Counted from the first letter of the stretch, positions 20,655 to 30,819 are shown. The stretch is DNA of 64,000 nucleotides from Vreelandella azerica (GCF_013112225.1 NZ_JABFHI010000001.1:558001-622000); one strand, 5' to 3'. Numbers and translations: made by a program. The notes: generated by a model not told the origin, from the sequence alone.

Positions 20655-21317
20655 ATGCGTTTTGATCTTGTGATTTTTGATTGGGACGGCACTCTGATGA
20701 ATTCGGTGCCAAAAATTGTCGCTTGCATGCAGGCCGCTACCCGGGATGCACAGCTGCCTTCGCCGACGGATAAAGCGGTCGAAAATATTATTGGCCTGGG
20801 GTTGCCCGAGGCAGTGGCGACGCTGTTTCCCGGCATAAACGAGGCGCAGTCCACGCGTTTACGTGAATGTTATGCCCATCACTTTGTGCATGCTGATACC
20901 ACACCAATGACGTTTTTCGAGGGCGTTGAGCAGCATATTCATGGGCTTAGAGAACGTTCCGGACTGAAGATGGCGGTGGCGACCGGCAAGACCCGCAAAG
21001 GGCTGGCGCGTATCTTTGAGCAGACCCGAAGCGGTGACTGGTTTCACGCCAGCCGGACGGCGGATGAAACCCGCTCCAAACCCCATCCGCAAATGCTCAG
21101 TGAGTTATTGGAAGAGCTGTCCCTGCCCGCCGAGCGGGCTGTCATGGTCGGGGATACCGAATACGACCTGGCGATGGCGCGCGCCCTGGGTATGCCTAGT
21201 GTCGGGGTGAGTTATGGCGTGCACAGCGTGGAACGTTTGACCGCCTGTGAGCCGGAATTTATCGCCCATAGTGTTGATAGCCTGTTTGGCTGGCTGGACC
21301 GTGAGCTTAAAACCTGA
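20655..21317 (+). CDS. HAD-superfamily hydrolase (phosphoglycolate-phosphatase-like)
   Basis: HAD hydrolase of 220 residues. Motif I is DWDGTLMNS (nucleophile Asp near residue 9), motif II ATGKTRKG, motif III Lys in RSKPHPQ and motif IV MVGDTEYDLAMARALG. It has a Gph-type cap, but the substrate cannot be told from sequence. It starts 15 bp after rluC and ends just before sppA, an order seen in pseudomonads, so it is probably in the rluC operon. Confidence 0.88.
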   Translation: MRFDLVIFDWDGTLMNSVPKIVACMQAATRDAQLPSPTDKAVENIIGLGLPEAVATLFPGINEAQSTRLRECYAHHFVHADTTPMTFFEGVEQHIHGLRERSGLKMAVATGKTRKGLARIFEQTRSGDWFHASRTADETRSKPHPQMLSELLEELSLPAERAVMVGDTEYDLAMARALGMPSVGVSYGVHSVERLTACEPEFIAHSVDSLFGWLDRELKT

Positions 21318-21330
21318 ACGAGGAGCTGGT

Positions 21331-22443
21331 ATGCGCAATGAGAATACACCTGACGAAGACGCGAAATCCGAGCCTGATCCGTGGACTCAGGAGGTTGAGC
21401 CTGATCGGCAAAAACACCAGGCCGAGGGGGTGACAGCTGAGGCCGCAGCCAGCGAGGATGCTGAGACCCTGGTAGAGCGTCAGCGTTTGATGCAGATGGA
21501 GATGATGGATCGCTGGATTGGCGGTGTACTTACCGAGCAGCGCCGCAGCCGCCGCTGGAAACTGTTTTTCCGCTTTGTATTTGTGGCGATTATTCTGGCA
21601 TCCCTGTGGGGAATCTTTTCCAGCGTTATACTGGCCGGGGCGGGGCGCGCCATGCCCGCTGAGCCCCACTTGGGCATTGTCGCGGTGGATGGCGTGATTG
21701 CCAGTGATTCACCTGCTAATGCCGAGCGCATTATCAGAGGCCTGAATCGTGCCTGGGAGGCCGAGCAGACTGAGGCGGTGGTGCTGCATATCAACAGTCC
21801 GGGCGGCAGTCCTGTCCAATCGCAGCGCATTTATGCGGAAATCATGCGTCTGCGCGAAGCGGGCGATAAGCCGATTATTGCGCTGATTGAGGATATCGGT
21901 GCCAGTGGCGCCTATTACATTGCCGCCGCGGCAGATGAGATTGCCGCTTCACCTGCCAGCCTGGTAGGCAGCATCGGGGTGATTTATTCCGGTTTTGGCT
22001 TTGAGCGCGCAATTGACTCCCTTGGGATCGAGCGTCGTGTGCTGACGGCGGGTGAAAACAAGGCTTTTCTCGATCCTTTCAAGCCGCTGGATGAAGACAC
22101 TACCGAGTTCTGGCAGCAGGTCTTGGATAACACCCACCAGCAGTTTATTGATGATGTGGTCGCCGGGCGTGGCGATCGGTTAAGCGATAACGACGAGATA
22201 TTTTCAGGCCTGATCTGGAGTGGCGAGCAGGCGATTGAGCTGGGCCTGATTGATCGTCTGGATTCGCTTGAATCGCTTTCCCGGTCGTATTTCGATGAGG
22301 CGCGCTGGGAGGACTATACCCCAGCGCAGGATCCGTTTGAGCGCCTGTCACGTCGCTTTGCGCAGACGGCGGCCCAACTGTTGGGCCTGAAAGACTCGCC
22401 GTCGCCGGTTTCCTTGCAGATGCCAGTGAATGCCTCTTACTGA
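21331..22443 (+). CDS. sppA: Signal peptide peptidase SppA-like S49 protease
   Basis: Membrane-anchored serine protease of family S49, short (single-domain) form, 370 residues. A charged cytoplasmic N-terminus (about 1-80) precedes one membrane segment (VFVAIILASLWGIFSSVI). The periplasmic domain has HINSPGGSPVQ, the catalytic Ser in EDIGASGAYYIAAAAD and the likely catalytic Lys in TAGENKAFLDPFKPL. It degrades cleaved signal peptides or membrane proteins by family role. The ATG at 21331 has GAGGAGC upstream. Confidence 0.92.
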   Translation: MRNENTPDEDAKSEPDPWTQEVEPDRQKHQAEGVTAEAAASEDAETLVERQRLMQMEMMDRWIGGVLTEQRRSRRWKLFFRFVFVAIILASLWGIFSSVILAGAGRAMPAEPHLGIVAVDGVIASDSPANAERIIRGLNRAWEAEQTEAVVLHINSPGGSPVQSQRIYAEIMRLREAGDKPIIALIEDIGASGAYYIAAAADEIAASPASLVGSIGVIYSGFGFERAIDSLGIERRVLTAGENKAFLDPFKPLDEDTTEFWQQVLDNTHQQFIDDVVAGRGDRLSDNDEIFSGLIWSGEQAIELGLIDRLDSLESLSRSYFDEARWEDYTPAQDPFERLSRRFAQTAAQLLGLKDSPSPVSLQMPVNASY

Positions 22444-22453
22444 AACTGTCTGA

Positions 22454-23062
22454 TCAGGGTGCAAAGGTGCTGGCGTCAAGCGGGTTAATGCCCGCCTGGC
22501 GCAGCATCCGGCACAAGGCAATCAGCGGCAGGCCAATCAGGGCGTTAGGATCCTGCCCCTCAAGGGACTCAAAAAGGGCAATCCCTAAGCCTTCCATGCG
22601 AAAGCTGCCAGCGCTGTTAAGCGGTTGTTCCTGGGTAACGTAATAGCGGATTTCGTCCTCTGACAAGCGGCGAAAGACGACTTCAAACGGCTCGACATGC
22701 ACCTGATGCTGCTGGCGTCGGGTGTCGATCAGCGCCAGGCCGGTCAGGAAAGTAACGCGCTGGCCTGAGAATCGGCGTAAGTTGGCGCAGGCTTTTTCTT
22801 CGCTGAGCGGCTTGCCAAGAATATCATTTTCGAAGATGGCCACCTGATCCGAGCCGATAATGCAATGGTGCGGATATTCATCGGCGACCGCCTGAGCCTT
22901 ACTCAATGCCAGGCGGTGCACCAGGGCCTTGGGAGTCTCATCAGAGCGTGGAGTCTCATCAATATCCGGTGAATGCGCCAGATAGGGGATGCGCAGGCGG
23001 TCAAGCAAGGCGCGGCGTGAGGCAGAGCTTGAGGCGAGAATCAAAGGGGTGTCAGCTGGCAT
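22454..23062 (-). CDS. Maf-family nucleoside triphosphate pyrophosphatase
   Basis: House-cleaning pyrophosphatase that removes non-canonical or modified nucleotides. Family motifs are ILASSSASRRALLDRL at the N-terminus, IIGSDQVA with the catalytic Asp, and LNSAGSFRMEGLG near the C-terminus. This matches the YceF type (m7GTP pyrophosphatase), which sits next to yceD-rpmF in E. coli as here. It has 202 residues and diverges from yceD. Confidence 0.92.
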   Translation of the reverse strand: MPADTPLILASSSASRRALLDRLRIPYLAHSPDIDETPRSDETPKALVHRLALSKAQAVADEYPHHCIIGSDQVAIFENDILGKPLSEEKACANLRRFSGQRVTFLTGLALIDTRRQQHQVHVEPFEVVFRRLSEDEIRYYVTQEQPLNSAGSFRMEGLGIALFESLEGQDPNALIGLPLIALCRMLRQAGINPLDASTFAP

Positions 23063-23204
23063 CTTGGGTTCCTCAGAGGTAATCGACGCTGGTGGCAAGT
23101 ACTGGGCTGCAGTGTAACCAAGCGAAACTTGTACGCCTACCTGCAATAAATATCGCGCTGGCTTTGACAGCGACGGGGGGGGGAGTGCCTATCATTGCGC
23201 GCCT

Positions 23205-23753
23205 ATGTTGACCTCACAAATTCCCAGCCGGGTCGAGCCCTATAAGCTTGCGGCCCGCCACGAACGTCTCGAAGGCACTGTTGCGCTTGATTCATTAGCG
23301 CGACTTGCCGAAGAGGCTGGCCCGCAAACCGGTCAGTGCCAGGTGGTGCTTGAGTTTGCTGTCAATGCCCAAGGGCGTCGTGAAATTCGTGGCCATTTGC
23401 AGGCGGAGCTTTCGCTTGCATGTCGCCGTTGTCTGGAACCTATGGCGCAGGTAGTTGAAAGCCATTTCCTGCTAGGTATGGTCAGCGATGAAGCGCTTGC
23501 CGGTGAATTGCCGTCAAGCCATGAGCCTGTGCTGGTGGAAAATGAACAGCTTGACTTGCTGACCGTCGTGGAAGATGAGTTGATTCTCAGTCTTCCTCAG
23601 GTTGTCTATCACGACGAGCAGGAATGTGGTGTTTCAGCACAACAGCTGGTCAGCAAGGCTGATGATGTCGATACAGGGGCTTCATCAGCCAGAAATCCCT
23701 TTGCTGTGCTGAATACGTTGAAAAACAGCAGCACTTCAAAAGGCAATAAATAG
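23205..23753 (+). CDS. yceD: YceD/DUF177 23S rRNA accumulation protein
   Basis: A 182-residue cytoplasmic protein of the DUF177 family, linked to 23S rRNA levels. Two conserved cysteines are in LACRRCLEPM, as expected. The acidic C-terminal part (VENEQLDLLTVVEDELILSLPQV) and NPFAVLNTLK are family marks. It leads the yceD-rpmF-plsX-fab operon and is co-transcribed with rpmF. Confidence 0.92.
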   Translation: MLTSQIPSRVEPYKLAARHERLEGTVALDSLARLAEEAGPQTGQCQVVLEFAVNAQGRREIRGHLQAELSLACRRCLEPMAQVVESHFLLGMVSDEALAGELPSSHEPVLVENEQLDLLTVVEDELILSLPQVVYHDEQECGVSAQQLVSKADDVDTGASSARNPFAVLNTLKNSSTSKGNK

Positions 23754-23782
23754 TCTTTTCTCTACATTTGGAGTAACTACCC

Positions 23783-23953
23783 ATGGCAGTTCAAAAGAAC
23801 CGTAAAACCCGTTCCAAGCGCGGTATGCGTCGTAGCCACGATGCGCTGAGCGCACCGACTCTGTCTCAGGACAAGGAAACGGGCACTACCCATCTTCGTC
23901 ATCACGTGGCAGCAGACGGCTTCTATCGTGGCCGTAAAGTGGTTGAAGTATAA
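23783..23953 (+). CDS. rpmF: 50S ribosomal protein L32
   Basis: 56-residue ribosomal protein beginning [21 protein letters not shown] and ending in RGRKVVEV, the canonical form without the zinc-binding cysteines. A GGAG site lies 10 nt before the ATG. It lies between yceD and plsX, the conserved arrangement that links ribosome and membrane-lipid synthesis. Confidence 0.96.
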   Translation: MAVQKNRKTRSKRGMRRSHDALSAPTLSQDKETGTTHLRHHVAADGFYRGRKVVEV

Positions 23954-24014
23954 CGCTTGCAACGTTCGCTGGCTCAGCCAGGCAGCGGTGATCCACTAGA
24001 AATGGTTCATTAGT

Positions 24015-25061
24015 GTGCGCATTGCGATTGATGTCATGGGCGGCGATCTAGGGCCGCCCGCGATTATCGGAGGTGTTGCCAAGGCAGCGTGCCTTCATCC
24101 CAATGCACAATTCCTGCTATTTGGCCCGAGCCGGCAGATTACTGCCGAGCTTTCGCGCCTGCCGCAGCCTTTGGCTGCGGCAGCATCGCGTATGGTGGTA
24201 TGTGATGCCACTCAGTTTGTATCGCCAGATGCCTCAGCTGCCTGGGCATTGCGTCATGGCCAGCAGACAAGCATGGCGCGAATGCTGCGCTCGCTTGTGC
24301 ATCCTGACGGGGTTCCAGGCGCTGATGCGGGCGTCAGCGCGGGTAATACGGCAGCCCTGGTCGCCCTGGCGCGCCGCGAGATAGGCACTTTACCCACTGT
24401 TACCCGACCGGCGATCAGCACATCCATTCCGACCCGCAATGGCAGACACTGCTATTTGCTGGATCTGGGTGCCAACGTTGACTCTCCCGCCCAGCGTCTG
24501 GTGGAGTTTGCCCTGATGGGAGCGGTCGTGGCCCAGTGTGTTGATGGTATTGCCAGGCCGCGGGTTGCACTGCTCAATGTGGGTGTCGAAGCGACCAAAG
24601 GGGGACGGGTCGTGCGCGAGGCGGACGCACTTATCCGCTCTATGGGCGAGGCGTCGCTATTTGATTATCAGGGCTACGCTGAGGGTGGCGATCTTTTTCA
24701 GGGTTATCTGGATGTGCTCGTCTGCGATGGCTTTGTGGGTAATGCAGTACTTAAATCCAGTGAAGGCTTGGCGCGCATGCTGGTTGAAAGAGTTCAGGCA
24801 ACGTTTGAGTCCCGTTTGACCGGGCGTCTGGTGGGTTTTCTGGCACGCCCAGCCCTGAAACGACTCAAGCAGGAACTTGATCCGGTGCGCTATAATGGTG
24901 CCAGTCTCCTGGGGCTTTCCCGGACAGTGGTAAAAAGCCATGGTGCCAGTCACGCGGATGGTTTTTGCTATGCAGTCGTGCGTGCTATAGACGAAGTGAC
25001 TCAAACGTTGCCAGAACGGCTTGCCCAACGTCTGGTGCAGTTGCCAAGGCGTTGTGAATGA
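24015..25061 (+). CDS. plsX: Phosphate acyltransferase PlsX
   Basis: Makes acyl-phosphate from acyl-ACP as the first step of phospholipid synthesis with PlsY. The start RIAIDVMGGDLGP (GTG codon), GADAGVSAGNTAALV and VCDGFVGNAVLKSSEG are diagnostic. It has 348 residues and is intact. No fabH follows; the next gene is fabD after about 160 bp, which includes a short non-coding stretch. Confidence 0.95.
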   Translation: MRIAIDVMGGDLGPPAIIGGVAKAACLHPNAQFLLFGPSRQITAELSRLPQPLAAAASRMVVCDATQFVSPDASAAWALRHGQQTSMARMLRSLVHPDGVPGADAGVSAGNTAALVALARREIGTLPTVTRPAISTSIPTRNGRHCYLLDLGANVDSPAQRLVEFALMGAVVAQCVDGIARPRVALLNVGVEATKGGRVVREADALIRSMGEASLFDYQGYAEGGDLFQGYLDVLVCDGFVGNAVLKSSEGLARMLVERVQATFESRLTGRLVGFLARPALKRLKQELDPVRYNGASLLGLSRTVVKSHGASHADGFCYAVVRAIDEVTQTLPERLAQRLVQLPRRCE

Positions 25062-25224
25062 CTAAGCCGTTTGTGCTGATTGTCTGAAAGCAAGTCTGAA
25101 AAACAGTTATCTTAACGTGGAGAGCATTGAAGGTTTCTCTACTATATGTGTCCAATGCACAAATTGGTCGCCAGTTGTCTATCGCTCATAAGAGCAAACG
25201 CCAACAAGAGCAAAGGTGAACGAC

Positions 25225-26196
25225 ATGTCTCAACCCCTTGCCCTCATATTTCCCGGGCAAGGCTCTCAACAGCTGGGAATGCTTAGAGAGCTGGCCGAGC
25301 GCTACAGTGTAGTCGGTACTACGTTTGAAGAAGCAGCGGATGCTTTGAGTTATGACCTATGGAAGGTCGTGCAGGAAGGCCCTGAAGCGTCATTGAATGC
25401 AACTGCCTGCACCCAGCCTGCACTGTTGGCGTCGAGCGTTGCCATCTGGCGTGTCTGGCAGGAGCTTGAAGGCCCCCGTCCAGGTGTCATGGCAGGCCAT
25501 AGCCTGGGTGAGTACAGCGCCATGGTGTGCGCAGGTGTCATGAGCTTTGCCGAAGGTATCAAGCTGGTGCGTCTGCGCGGTGACGCCATGCAGGAAGCAG
25601 TACCCGCCGGTCAGGGCGGTATGGCTGCTATCCTTGGGCTTGACAATGAAGCGGTTGAAGCTGCCTGTGCTAAAGCAGCTCAGGGGGATGTTGTATCGGC
25701 AGTCAACTATAATGCCCCAGGCCAAGTGGTGATTGCTGGTTCGAAAGCCGCCGTAGAAAGGGCCATTGCTGCCTGTCAGGAAGCGGGCGCCAAACGTGCC
25801 ATGCCGCTGCCTGTGTCGGTTCCATCCCACTGTGCGCTGATGAAACCAGCGGCAGAACGTCTGTCTGCAGCGATACAGGCCATTGACCTTCGGCCACCGC
25901 GCTACAGCGTGATTCAGAATGTTGATGCCAAAGCGCATGCTGACGTTGATACCCTACGTACCCGGCTGGTCGAGCAATTATATCGTCCGGTACGCTGGAC
26001 CGAGTGTGTGGAAGCCATGAGTGCACTGGGAGCGGAAGCCTTTATCGAATGTGGGCCCGGTAAAGTGCTGAACGGCTTGAACAAGCGTATTGTGCGTGGC
26101 AGCAAGGGGTTGGCGGTTAACGATCCGGATAGCCTGAGTGCGGGGCTGGAATTGGCACGTGAAACAGTCGCTGGCAGCAGTGATATACAACGCTAG
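25225..26196 (+). CDS. fabD: Malonyl-CoA:ACP transacylase
   Basis: Transfers malonyl from CoA to ACP to start each round of fatty-acid elongation. FPGQGSQ at the N-terminus, the nucleophilic Ser in GHSLGEYSAMV and His in PVSVPSHCALMKPA are present. The ATG at 25225 has AAAGG 8 nt upstream and is preferred to an upstream in-frame GTG at 25216. It has 323 residues and is followed by fabG. Confidence 0.95.
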   Translation: MSQPLALIFPGQGSQQLGMLRELAERYSVVGTTFEEAADALSYDLWKVVQEGPEASLNATACTQPALLASSVAIWRVWQELEGPRPGVMAGHSLGEYSAMVCAGVMSFAEGIKLVRLRGDAMQEAVPAGQGGMAAILGLDNEAVEAACAKAAQGDVVSAVNYNAPGQVVIAGSKAAVERAIAACQEAGAKRAMPLPVSVPSHCALMKPAAERLSAAIQAIDLRPPRYSVIQNVDAKAHADVDTLRTRLVEQLYRPVRWTECVEAMSALGAEAFIECGPGKVLNGLNKRIVRGSKGLAVNDPDSLSAGLELARETVAGSSDIQR

Positions 26197-26265
26197 GCGG
26201 GTGTGCGGCGCGATTGATGCAGCTCGCTGATAGCCGAGCTGAATACAGAGTTAAGGACTGAACTG

Positions 26266-27009
26266 ATGACTGAAGAACGCAAAGTGGCGCTGGTCACAGG
26301 GGCTAGCCGTGGTATCGGGCGGGCAATTGCCCACGAGCTTGCACGCCAGGGGCGAATAGTGGTGGGCACGGCGACCAGCGAAGCGGGCGCTGAAAAGATT
26401 GATGCCGATCTCAAGGCGCAAGGTTTCGACGGTGCGGGCATGTGCCTGAACGTTACTGACCAGGCCAGCATTGATGGCGTGCTCAAGCAGATTGCTGAGC
26501 TGTTCGGCGCGCCGACCATTCTGGTTAACAATGCCGGTATCACCCGCGACAACCTGCTGATGCGCATGAAAGAAGACGAATGGGATGATGTTATGGATAC
26601 CAATCTCAAATCTGTCTATCGTGTTAGCAAGGCATGTCTGCGCGGCATGACAAAGGCCCGCTTCGGGCGCATCGTGTCGATCAGTTCAGTAGTAGCCACC
26701 ATGGGCAATCTGGGGCAGGCCAACTATGCAGCCGCCAAAGCGGGCATGGAAGGTTTCAGCCGATCGTTGGCCAGAGAAGTGGCATCGCGTAACATTACCG
26801 TCAATAATGTTGCCCCTGGGTTTATCGCCACCGATATGACACAGTCATTGCCGGAAGCCCAGCATGAAATGCTGCTGAAACAGATTCCGCTGGCGCGCCT
26901 GGGCGCGCCAGAAGAAATCGCTGCCGCTGTCGGTTTTTTGACCAGCGATGCAGCGGGATACATCACCGGAGAGACGCTACAGGTCAACGGTGGTATGAAT
27001 ATGCGATGA
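26266..27009 (+). CDS. fabG: 3-oxoacyl-ACP reductase
   Basis: NADPH-dependent short-chain reductase of the fatty-acid elongation cycle. Cofactor motif TGASRGIGRAIA, NNAG, catalytic Ser in VSISSVV, YAAAK with the Tyr-Lys pair and the C-terminal GGMNMR are all present. It has 247 residues, normal length. Confidence 0.96.
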   Translation: MTEERKVALVTGASRGIGRAIAHELARQGRIVVGTATSEAGAEKIDADLKAQGFDGAGMCLNVTDQASIDGVLKQIAELFGAPTILVNNAGITRDNLLMRMKEDEWDDVMDTNLKSVYRVSKACLRGMTKARFGRIVSISSVVATMGNLGQANYAAAKAGMEGFSRSLAREVASRNITVNNVAPGFIATDMTQSLPEAQHEMLLKQIPLARLGAPEEIAAAVGFLTSDAAGYITGETLQVNGGMNMR

Positions 27010-27131
27010 TGCCTTTGATTTTCGCGGTTGCGTCTATCAAGGGGCGTCTATAAACTACTCCGCAGCTTTTGGCTTGCGGTTTCCAACTGGCTGTTTTCCT
27101 AACGGCTAACGTGAATGACTGGAGTACGTTA

Positions 27132-27364
27132 ATGAGTACAATCGAAGAGCGCGTAAAAAAGTAGTGGCTGAGCGCCTGAACGTTAAAGAAGAAGATATCC
27201 AGAATGGATCTTCCTTTACCGAAGACCTGGGTGCTGACTCTCTCGACACCGTTGAACTGGTGATGGCGCTTGAAGAGGAATTCGATACCGAAATTCCTGA
27301 CGAAGAAGCTGAAAAGATCACCACGGTTCAGGAAGCTATCGATTACGTCAACGCCCACCAGTAA
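27132..27364 (+). CDS. acpP: Acyl carrier protein (frameshift by homopolymer)
   Basis: Carries growing acyl chains on a phosphopantetheine arm attached to the Ser of [18 protein letters not shown]. The start [10 protein letters not shown] runs into a premature TAG because an A run at 27155-27160 has six instead of seven A. With seven it continues [14 protein letters not shown], the canonical sequence, for 77 residues. ACP is essential, so this is taken as a sequencing error. Confidence 0.94.
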
Positions 27365-27410
27365 GGGCGGCATTGATGTTACGAGCCGAGGCGGCGAGAC
27401 CGCCTGATGA

Positions 27411-27438
27411 AAAGCCGCCCTTGTATGGGGCGGCTTTC
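27411..27438 (+). terminator. Rho-independent terminator after acpP
   Basis: Stem AAAGCCGCCC / GGGGCGGCTTT with a TTGTAT loop, followed by CTTG. It separates acpP from fabF, which would limit read-through from the heavily expressed acpP. The rest of the 318-bp acpP-fabF gap holds no gene; a TATACT near 27506 may be part of a fabF promoter. Confidence 0.8.
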
Positions 27439-27682
27439 TTGTATCAGGCCTGAAAAGCCTGCATCCGCGTACAAGCAGGGCATCAACGCAGCGGTTAAAT
27501 TTCGTTATACTGTGAAGCTGTGGCAACGTAGCACTCTGTCAGCGGTCATCTTCAGATGGCTTGAGGCGTTACAGCTCACATCGCCCAGTTCACTAATGGA
27601 ATGGGCGCACTCGTCACAGTGATGGCAGGTGCCGCAATAACCTGAACGGGTTAAGTCACCATGGATGCCTGGAGGAAAGCGA

Positions 27683-28919
27683 ATGGCACGTAAAAGGGTA
27701 GTGGTAACTGGGCTAGGCCTGGTGACCCCTGTAGGAAACACTGTCGATGAATCATGGGCAAATATCACAGCAGGCAACAGTGGTATTGCCCTGATTGATG
27801 ACTTTGACACCAGTGGTTTTAACACGCGTTTTGGTGGTTCAGTCAAGGCGTTTGATATCAGCCCCTATCTGAACCCCAAAGACGCGCGCAAGATGGATCT
27901 TTTTATTCAATATGGAATGGCCGCCGGCGCTCAGGCAATCAATGATTCAGGTATTGAGTGCACCGAGGCCAACGCTGAGCGCATTGGTGTGGCGATTGGT
28001 TCCGGGATTGGCGGCCTGCCGATGATCGAGCACAACCACTCGGCGCTATTGAAAAGTGGCCCACGGCGTATTTCGCCCTTTTTTGTGCCGGGCTCAATCA
28101 TCAACATGATTTCCGGCAATATTGCGATTCAGCATGGCTTTAAAGGGCCCAACATCGCGATTACCACTGCCTGCACCACCGGTACGCACAATATTGGCTA
28201 CAGTGCTCGCACCATCGCCTATGGTGATGCGGATGTGATGATTTGCGGCGGCGCTGAAATGGCCACCACACCACTGGGGCTGGGCGGGTTCTCCGCAGCG
28301 CGCGCTGTCAACCCGTAATGATGACCCTCAGGGGGCCAGCCGCCCCTGGGATGCTGACCGCGATGGCTTTGTGCTGTCTGACGGTGCGGGTGTCATGGTG
28401 CTGGAAGAATATGAGCATGCCGTTGCGCGTGGCGCGCCTATCTACGCTGAGCTTTCCGGTTTTGGTATGAGCGATGATGCCTACCACATGACAGCGCCGC
28501 CGGAAGATGGCCGCGGTGCGGCTTTGTCGATGCGCAATGCCATCCGTGATGCCCAGCTCAACCCGGAGGACGTGGATTACGTCAATGCCCACGGCACCTC
28601 GACCCAAGCCGGTGACCTGGCAGAAAGCCGTGCGATTGAACACGTAATGGGCAGTGCTGCCAAACAGGTGGCGGTTAGTTCCACCAAGTCGATGATTGGC
28701 CATCTGTTGGGAGCAGCGGGTGCCGTTGAGGCGGTGTTCAGCGTTTTGGCCATTCGTGATCAGGTGGCACCGCCAACGATCAACCTGGATAACCCTCAGG
28801 AAGGCTGTCATCTTGATTACGTGCCACACACGGCCCGCAACATGAAAATCGATGTGGCGCTCTCCAACTCCTTCGGTTTTGGCGGCACCAATGGTTCTCT
28901 GCTATTCAAGAAAGTCTGA
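27683..28919 (+). CDS. fabF: 3-oxoacyl-ACP synthase II (frameshifted)
   Basis: Condensing enzyme that elongates acyl-ACP with malonyl-ACP. The active Cys lies in [12 protein letters not shown], with histidines in [11 protein letters not shown] and [12 protein letters not shown], and the C-terminus [18 protein letters not shown] two-base loss in the GC repeat at about 28297-28306 breaks the frame at [11 protein letters not shown]. On both sides the protein is canonical. The ATG at 27683 ([12 protein letters not shown]) has GGAGG upstream. Confidence 0.94.
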
Positions 28920-28930
28920 TCGGAGCACAG

Positions 28931-29749
28931 ATGTCGACCTTGGCCACGGTGCCTTTTGATGACCGCGGTTTGGCTTACGGCGATGGGGTATTTGAAACCG
29001 TGCTGTTGCGCGATGGTTTGCCCGTACTCTGGCAATACCATCGTGCCAGGTTGTTGCGTGGCTGTGCCGTGCTGGCTATCCCGCCGCCCAGCGAACAGGC
29101 GCTTGAGGCCTGCTGGCAGGCATCTGAAAGTCAGGCGTCTGACCCTGGGCTTGAGGTGCTCAAGATAATCGTCACCCGAGGCAGCGGTGGACGGGGCTAT
29201 GCGTGTCCGCCAGACCCAACGCCGCGCCTGTTAAACCATCGCGTACCCTTTACACCGATACCCCAGCGCTGGAAAGAAGGCGTTTCAGTGTGTGTGTGCC
29301 AGTTGCGTCTGGGGCATCAGCCGCTGTTAGCAGGTATCAAGCATCTTAACCGGCTGGAAAACGTCATGGCGCGGCGCGAATGGCAGCACCCAGCCATTGC
29401 CGAAGGGCTGCTGGCCGACCAGCAAGGCAACCTGATTGAAGCCACCAGCATGAATGTGTTCTGGCAACAGGGCGGCCAACTGTGGACGCCGAGGCTGAAG
29501 GAGTGCGGCGTTGCCGGTACCTTGAGAGCAGCACTGCTTGATCTGGGGTGGGTGAAAGAGGGAAGTCTGCCGCTATCAAGCCTTTATGACGTTGAGCGGC
29601 TCTGGGTGGCCAATTCGGTACAGGGCGTCTGGCCGGTGACGAAACTGGTGTCAACGGCAGGAGAAACCCTTCAGCGCTGGCCATTGGCAGCGGATGACTC
29701 ACTACAAGCGCTGGCTCATCCACTGATGGGTTATCCGCCGGATCAATAA
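28931..29749 (+). CDS. pabC: Aminodeoxychorismate lyase
   Basis: PLP enzyme that releases p-aminobenzoate from 4-amino-4-deoxychorismate for folate synthesis. The fold-type IV motifs DRGLAYGDGVFET and the PLP-Lys in GIKHLNRLENV are visible, as is EATSMNVFW near the cofactor phosphate site. It has 272 residues. It begins the conserved pabC-mltG-tmk-holB-pilZ-tatD run. Confidence 0.93.
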   Translation: MSTLATVPFDDRGLAYGDGVFETVLLRDGLPVLWQYHRARLLRGCAVLAIPPPSEQALEACWQASESQASDPGLEVLKIIVTRGSGGRGYACPPDPTPRLLNHRVPFTPIPQRWKEGVSVCVCQLRLGHQPLLAGIKHLNRLENVMARREWQHPAIAEGLLADQQGNLIEATSMNVFWQQGGQLWTPRLKECGVAGTLRAALLDLGWVKEGSLPLSSLYDVERLWVANSVQGVWPVTKLVSTAGETLQRWPLAADDSLQALAHPLMGYPPDQ

Positions 29750-29811
29750 GTTCCAACGTCCCTTAAAGTGTATTTTCAAGCAAGTCTATCAGGATCAGGA
29801 GAACTGCCGTC

Positions 29812-30819
29812 GTGAAACGTTTATTGGCTGTGTTGTTGGCAGTTGCCCTGTTGGCGGCGGCGGGTGGAGCAGGGGGCTATTATTACTGGCAAAGTCGCCT
29901 TGATGCGCCGTTGAGCATAGAAACGCCGACCCTGTATAAAGTGCCGTCTGGTGCAGGCTTTAATCGTGTGGTGAACGACCTTGCCACGCAAGGAGTGATC
30001 AGCGATGCCTGGGCGTTTCGACTGCTAACCCGTCTGGCGCCGGATGAAGTGCCTTCCATCCGTGTAGGTGAATACCAGTTGCTGCCTGACATGCACGGTC
30101 GTGACCTGTTGGCAGTGTTTGAAAACAACGAGGTGGTCACCTACAACCTGACGCCGGAAGGCTGGACATTCCGCCAGATGCGCGCCCAACTGGCGGCTTC
30201 CGCCAAGCTTGAACAGCGCACCCGCGGGCTAAGTGACGCCGAGGTAATGACGCTGCTAGGGCGTGAAGGCGAGCACCCTGAAGGGCGCTTTTTCCCGGAT
30301 ACCTATCGCTATCACCTGGGCATGAGCGATATGGATATTCTGCGTCAGTCGCTGGCAAAGATGGACCGCGTGCTTGAACAGGTATGGGCCGAGCGTCAGG
30401 ACGAACTCCCGCTTGAATCGCCTTATGAGGCCTTGATCATGGCGTCACTGATCGAGCGTGAAACCGGTGCGCCTGAAGAACGTCGCCAGATCGCTGGAGT
30501 GTTCAAGCGTCGTCTGGAGCGCGGCATGCGCCTGCAGACTGACCCGACGGTGATCTATGGCATGGGTGAACGTTACGATGGGCGGATTACCTATGCGGAT
30601 CTGCGTGAGGCAACCCCGTATAACACCTACGTGATTGATGCCTTGCCGCCCACCCCGATTGCGATGCCGGGCCTGGCTTCGCTGGAAGCGGCTGTCGACC
30701 CACTGCCGGGTGACACTCTTTACTTTGTTGCCAAGGGCGACGGTACCCATCAATTCTCGCGCACTTTGCGGGAACACAATAATGCGGTCAATCGCTACAT
30801 CCGTAACCGTGATAATTGA
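29812..30819 (+). CDS. mltG: Endolytic murein transglycosylase MltG
   Basis: Inner-membrane enzyme that cleaves nascent glycan strands and helps set their length. One N-terminal membrane anchor (residues 4-25), then a LysM-like subdomain and the YceG domain with the catalytic Glu in MASLIERETG, followed by QTDPTVIYG and DALPPTPIAMPGLASLEAA. It has 335 residues. The start is GTG with AGGAG upstream. Confidence 0.94.
   Translation: MKRLLAVLLAVALLAAAGGAGGYYYWQSRLDAPLSIETPTLYKVPSGAGFNRVVNDLATQGVISDAWAFRLLTRLAPDEVPSIRVGEYQLLPDMHGRDLLAVFENNEVVTYNLTPEGWTFRQMRAQLAASAKLEQRTRGLSDAEVMTLLGREGEHPEGRFFPDTYRYHLGMSDMDILRQSLAKMDRVLEQVWAERQDELPLESPYEALIMASLIERETGAPEERRQIAGVFKRRLERGMRLQTDPTVIYGMGERYDGRITYADLREATPYNTYVIDALPPTPIAMPGLASLEAAVDPLPGDTLYFVAKGDGTHQFSRTLREHNNAVNRYIRNRDN

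Noticed and set aside
24015..25225. Missing fabH between plsX and fabD as a deletion
   Set aside because: Many gammaproteobacteria place fabH elsewhere; the gap shows no remnant.
27132..27364. acpP as a true pseudogene or a recoded gene
   Set aside because: The only defect is one A fewer in a homopolymer, in an essential gene, in a window full of such defects.
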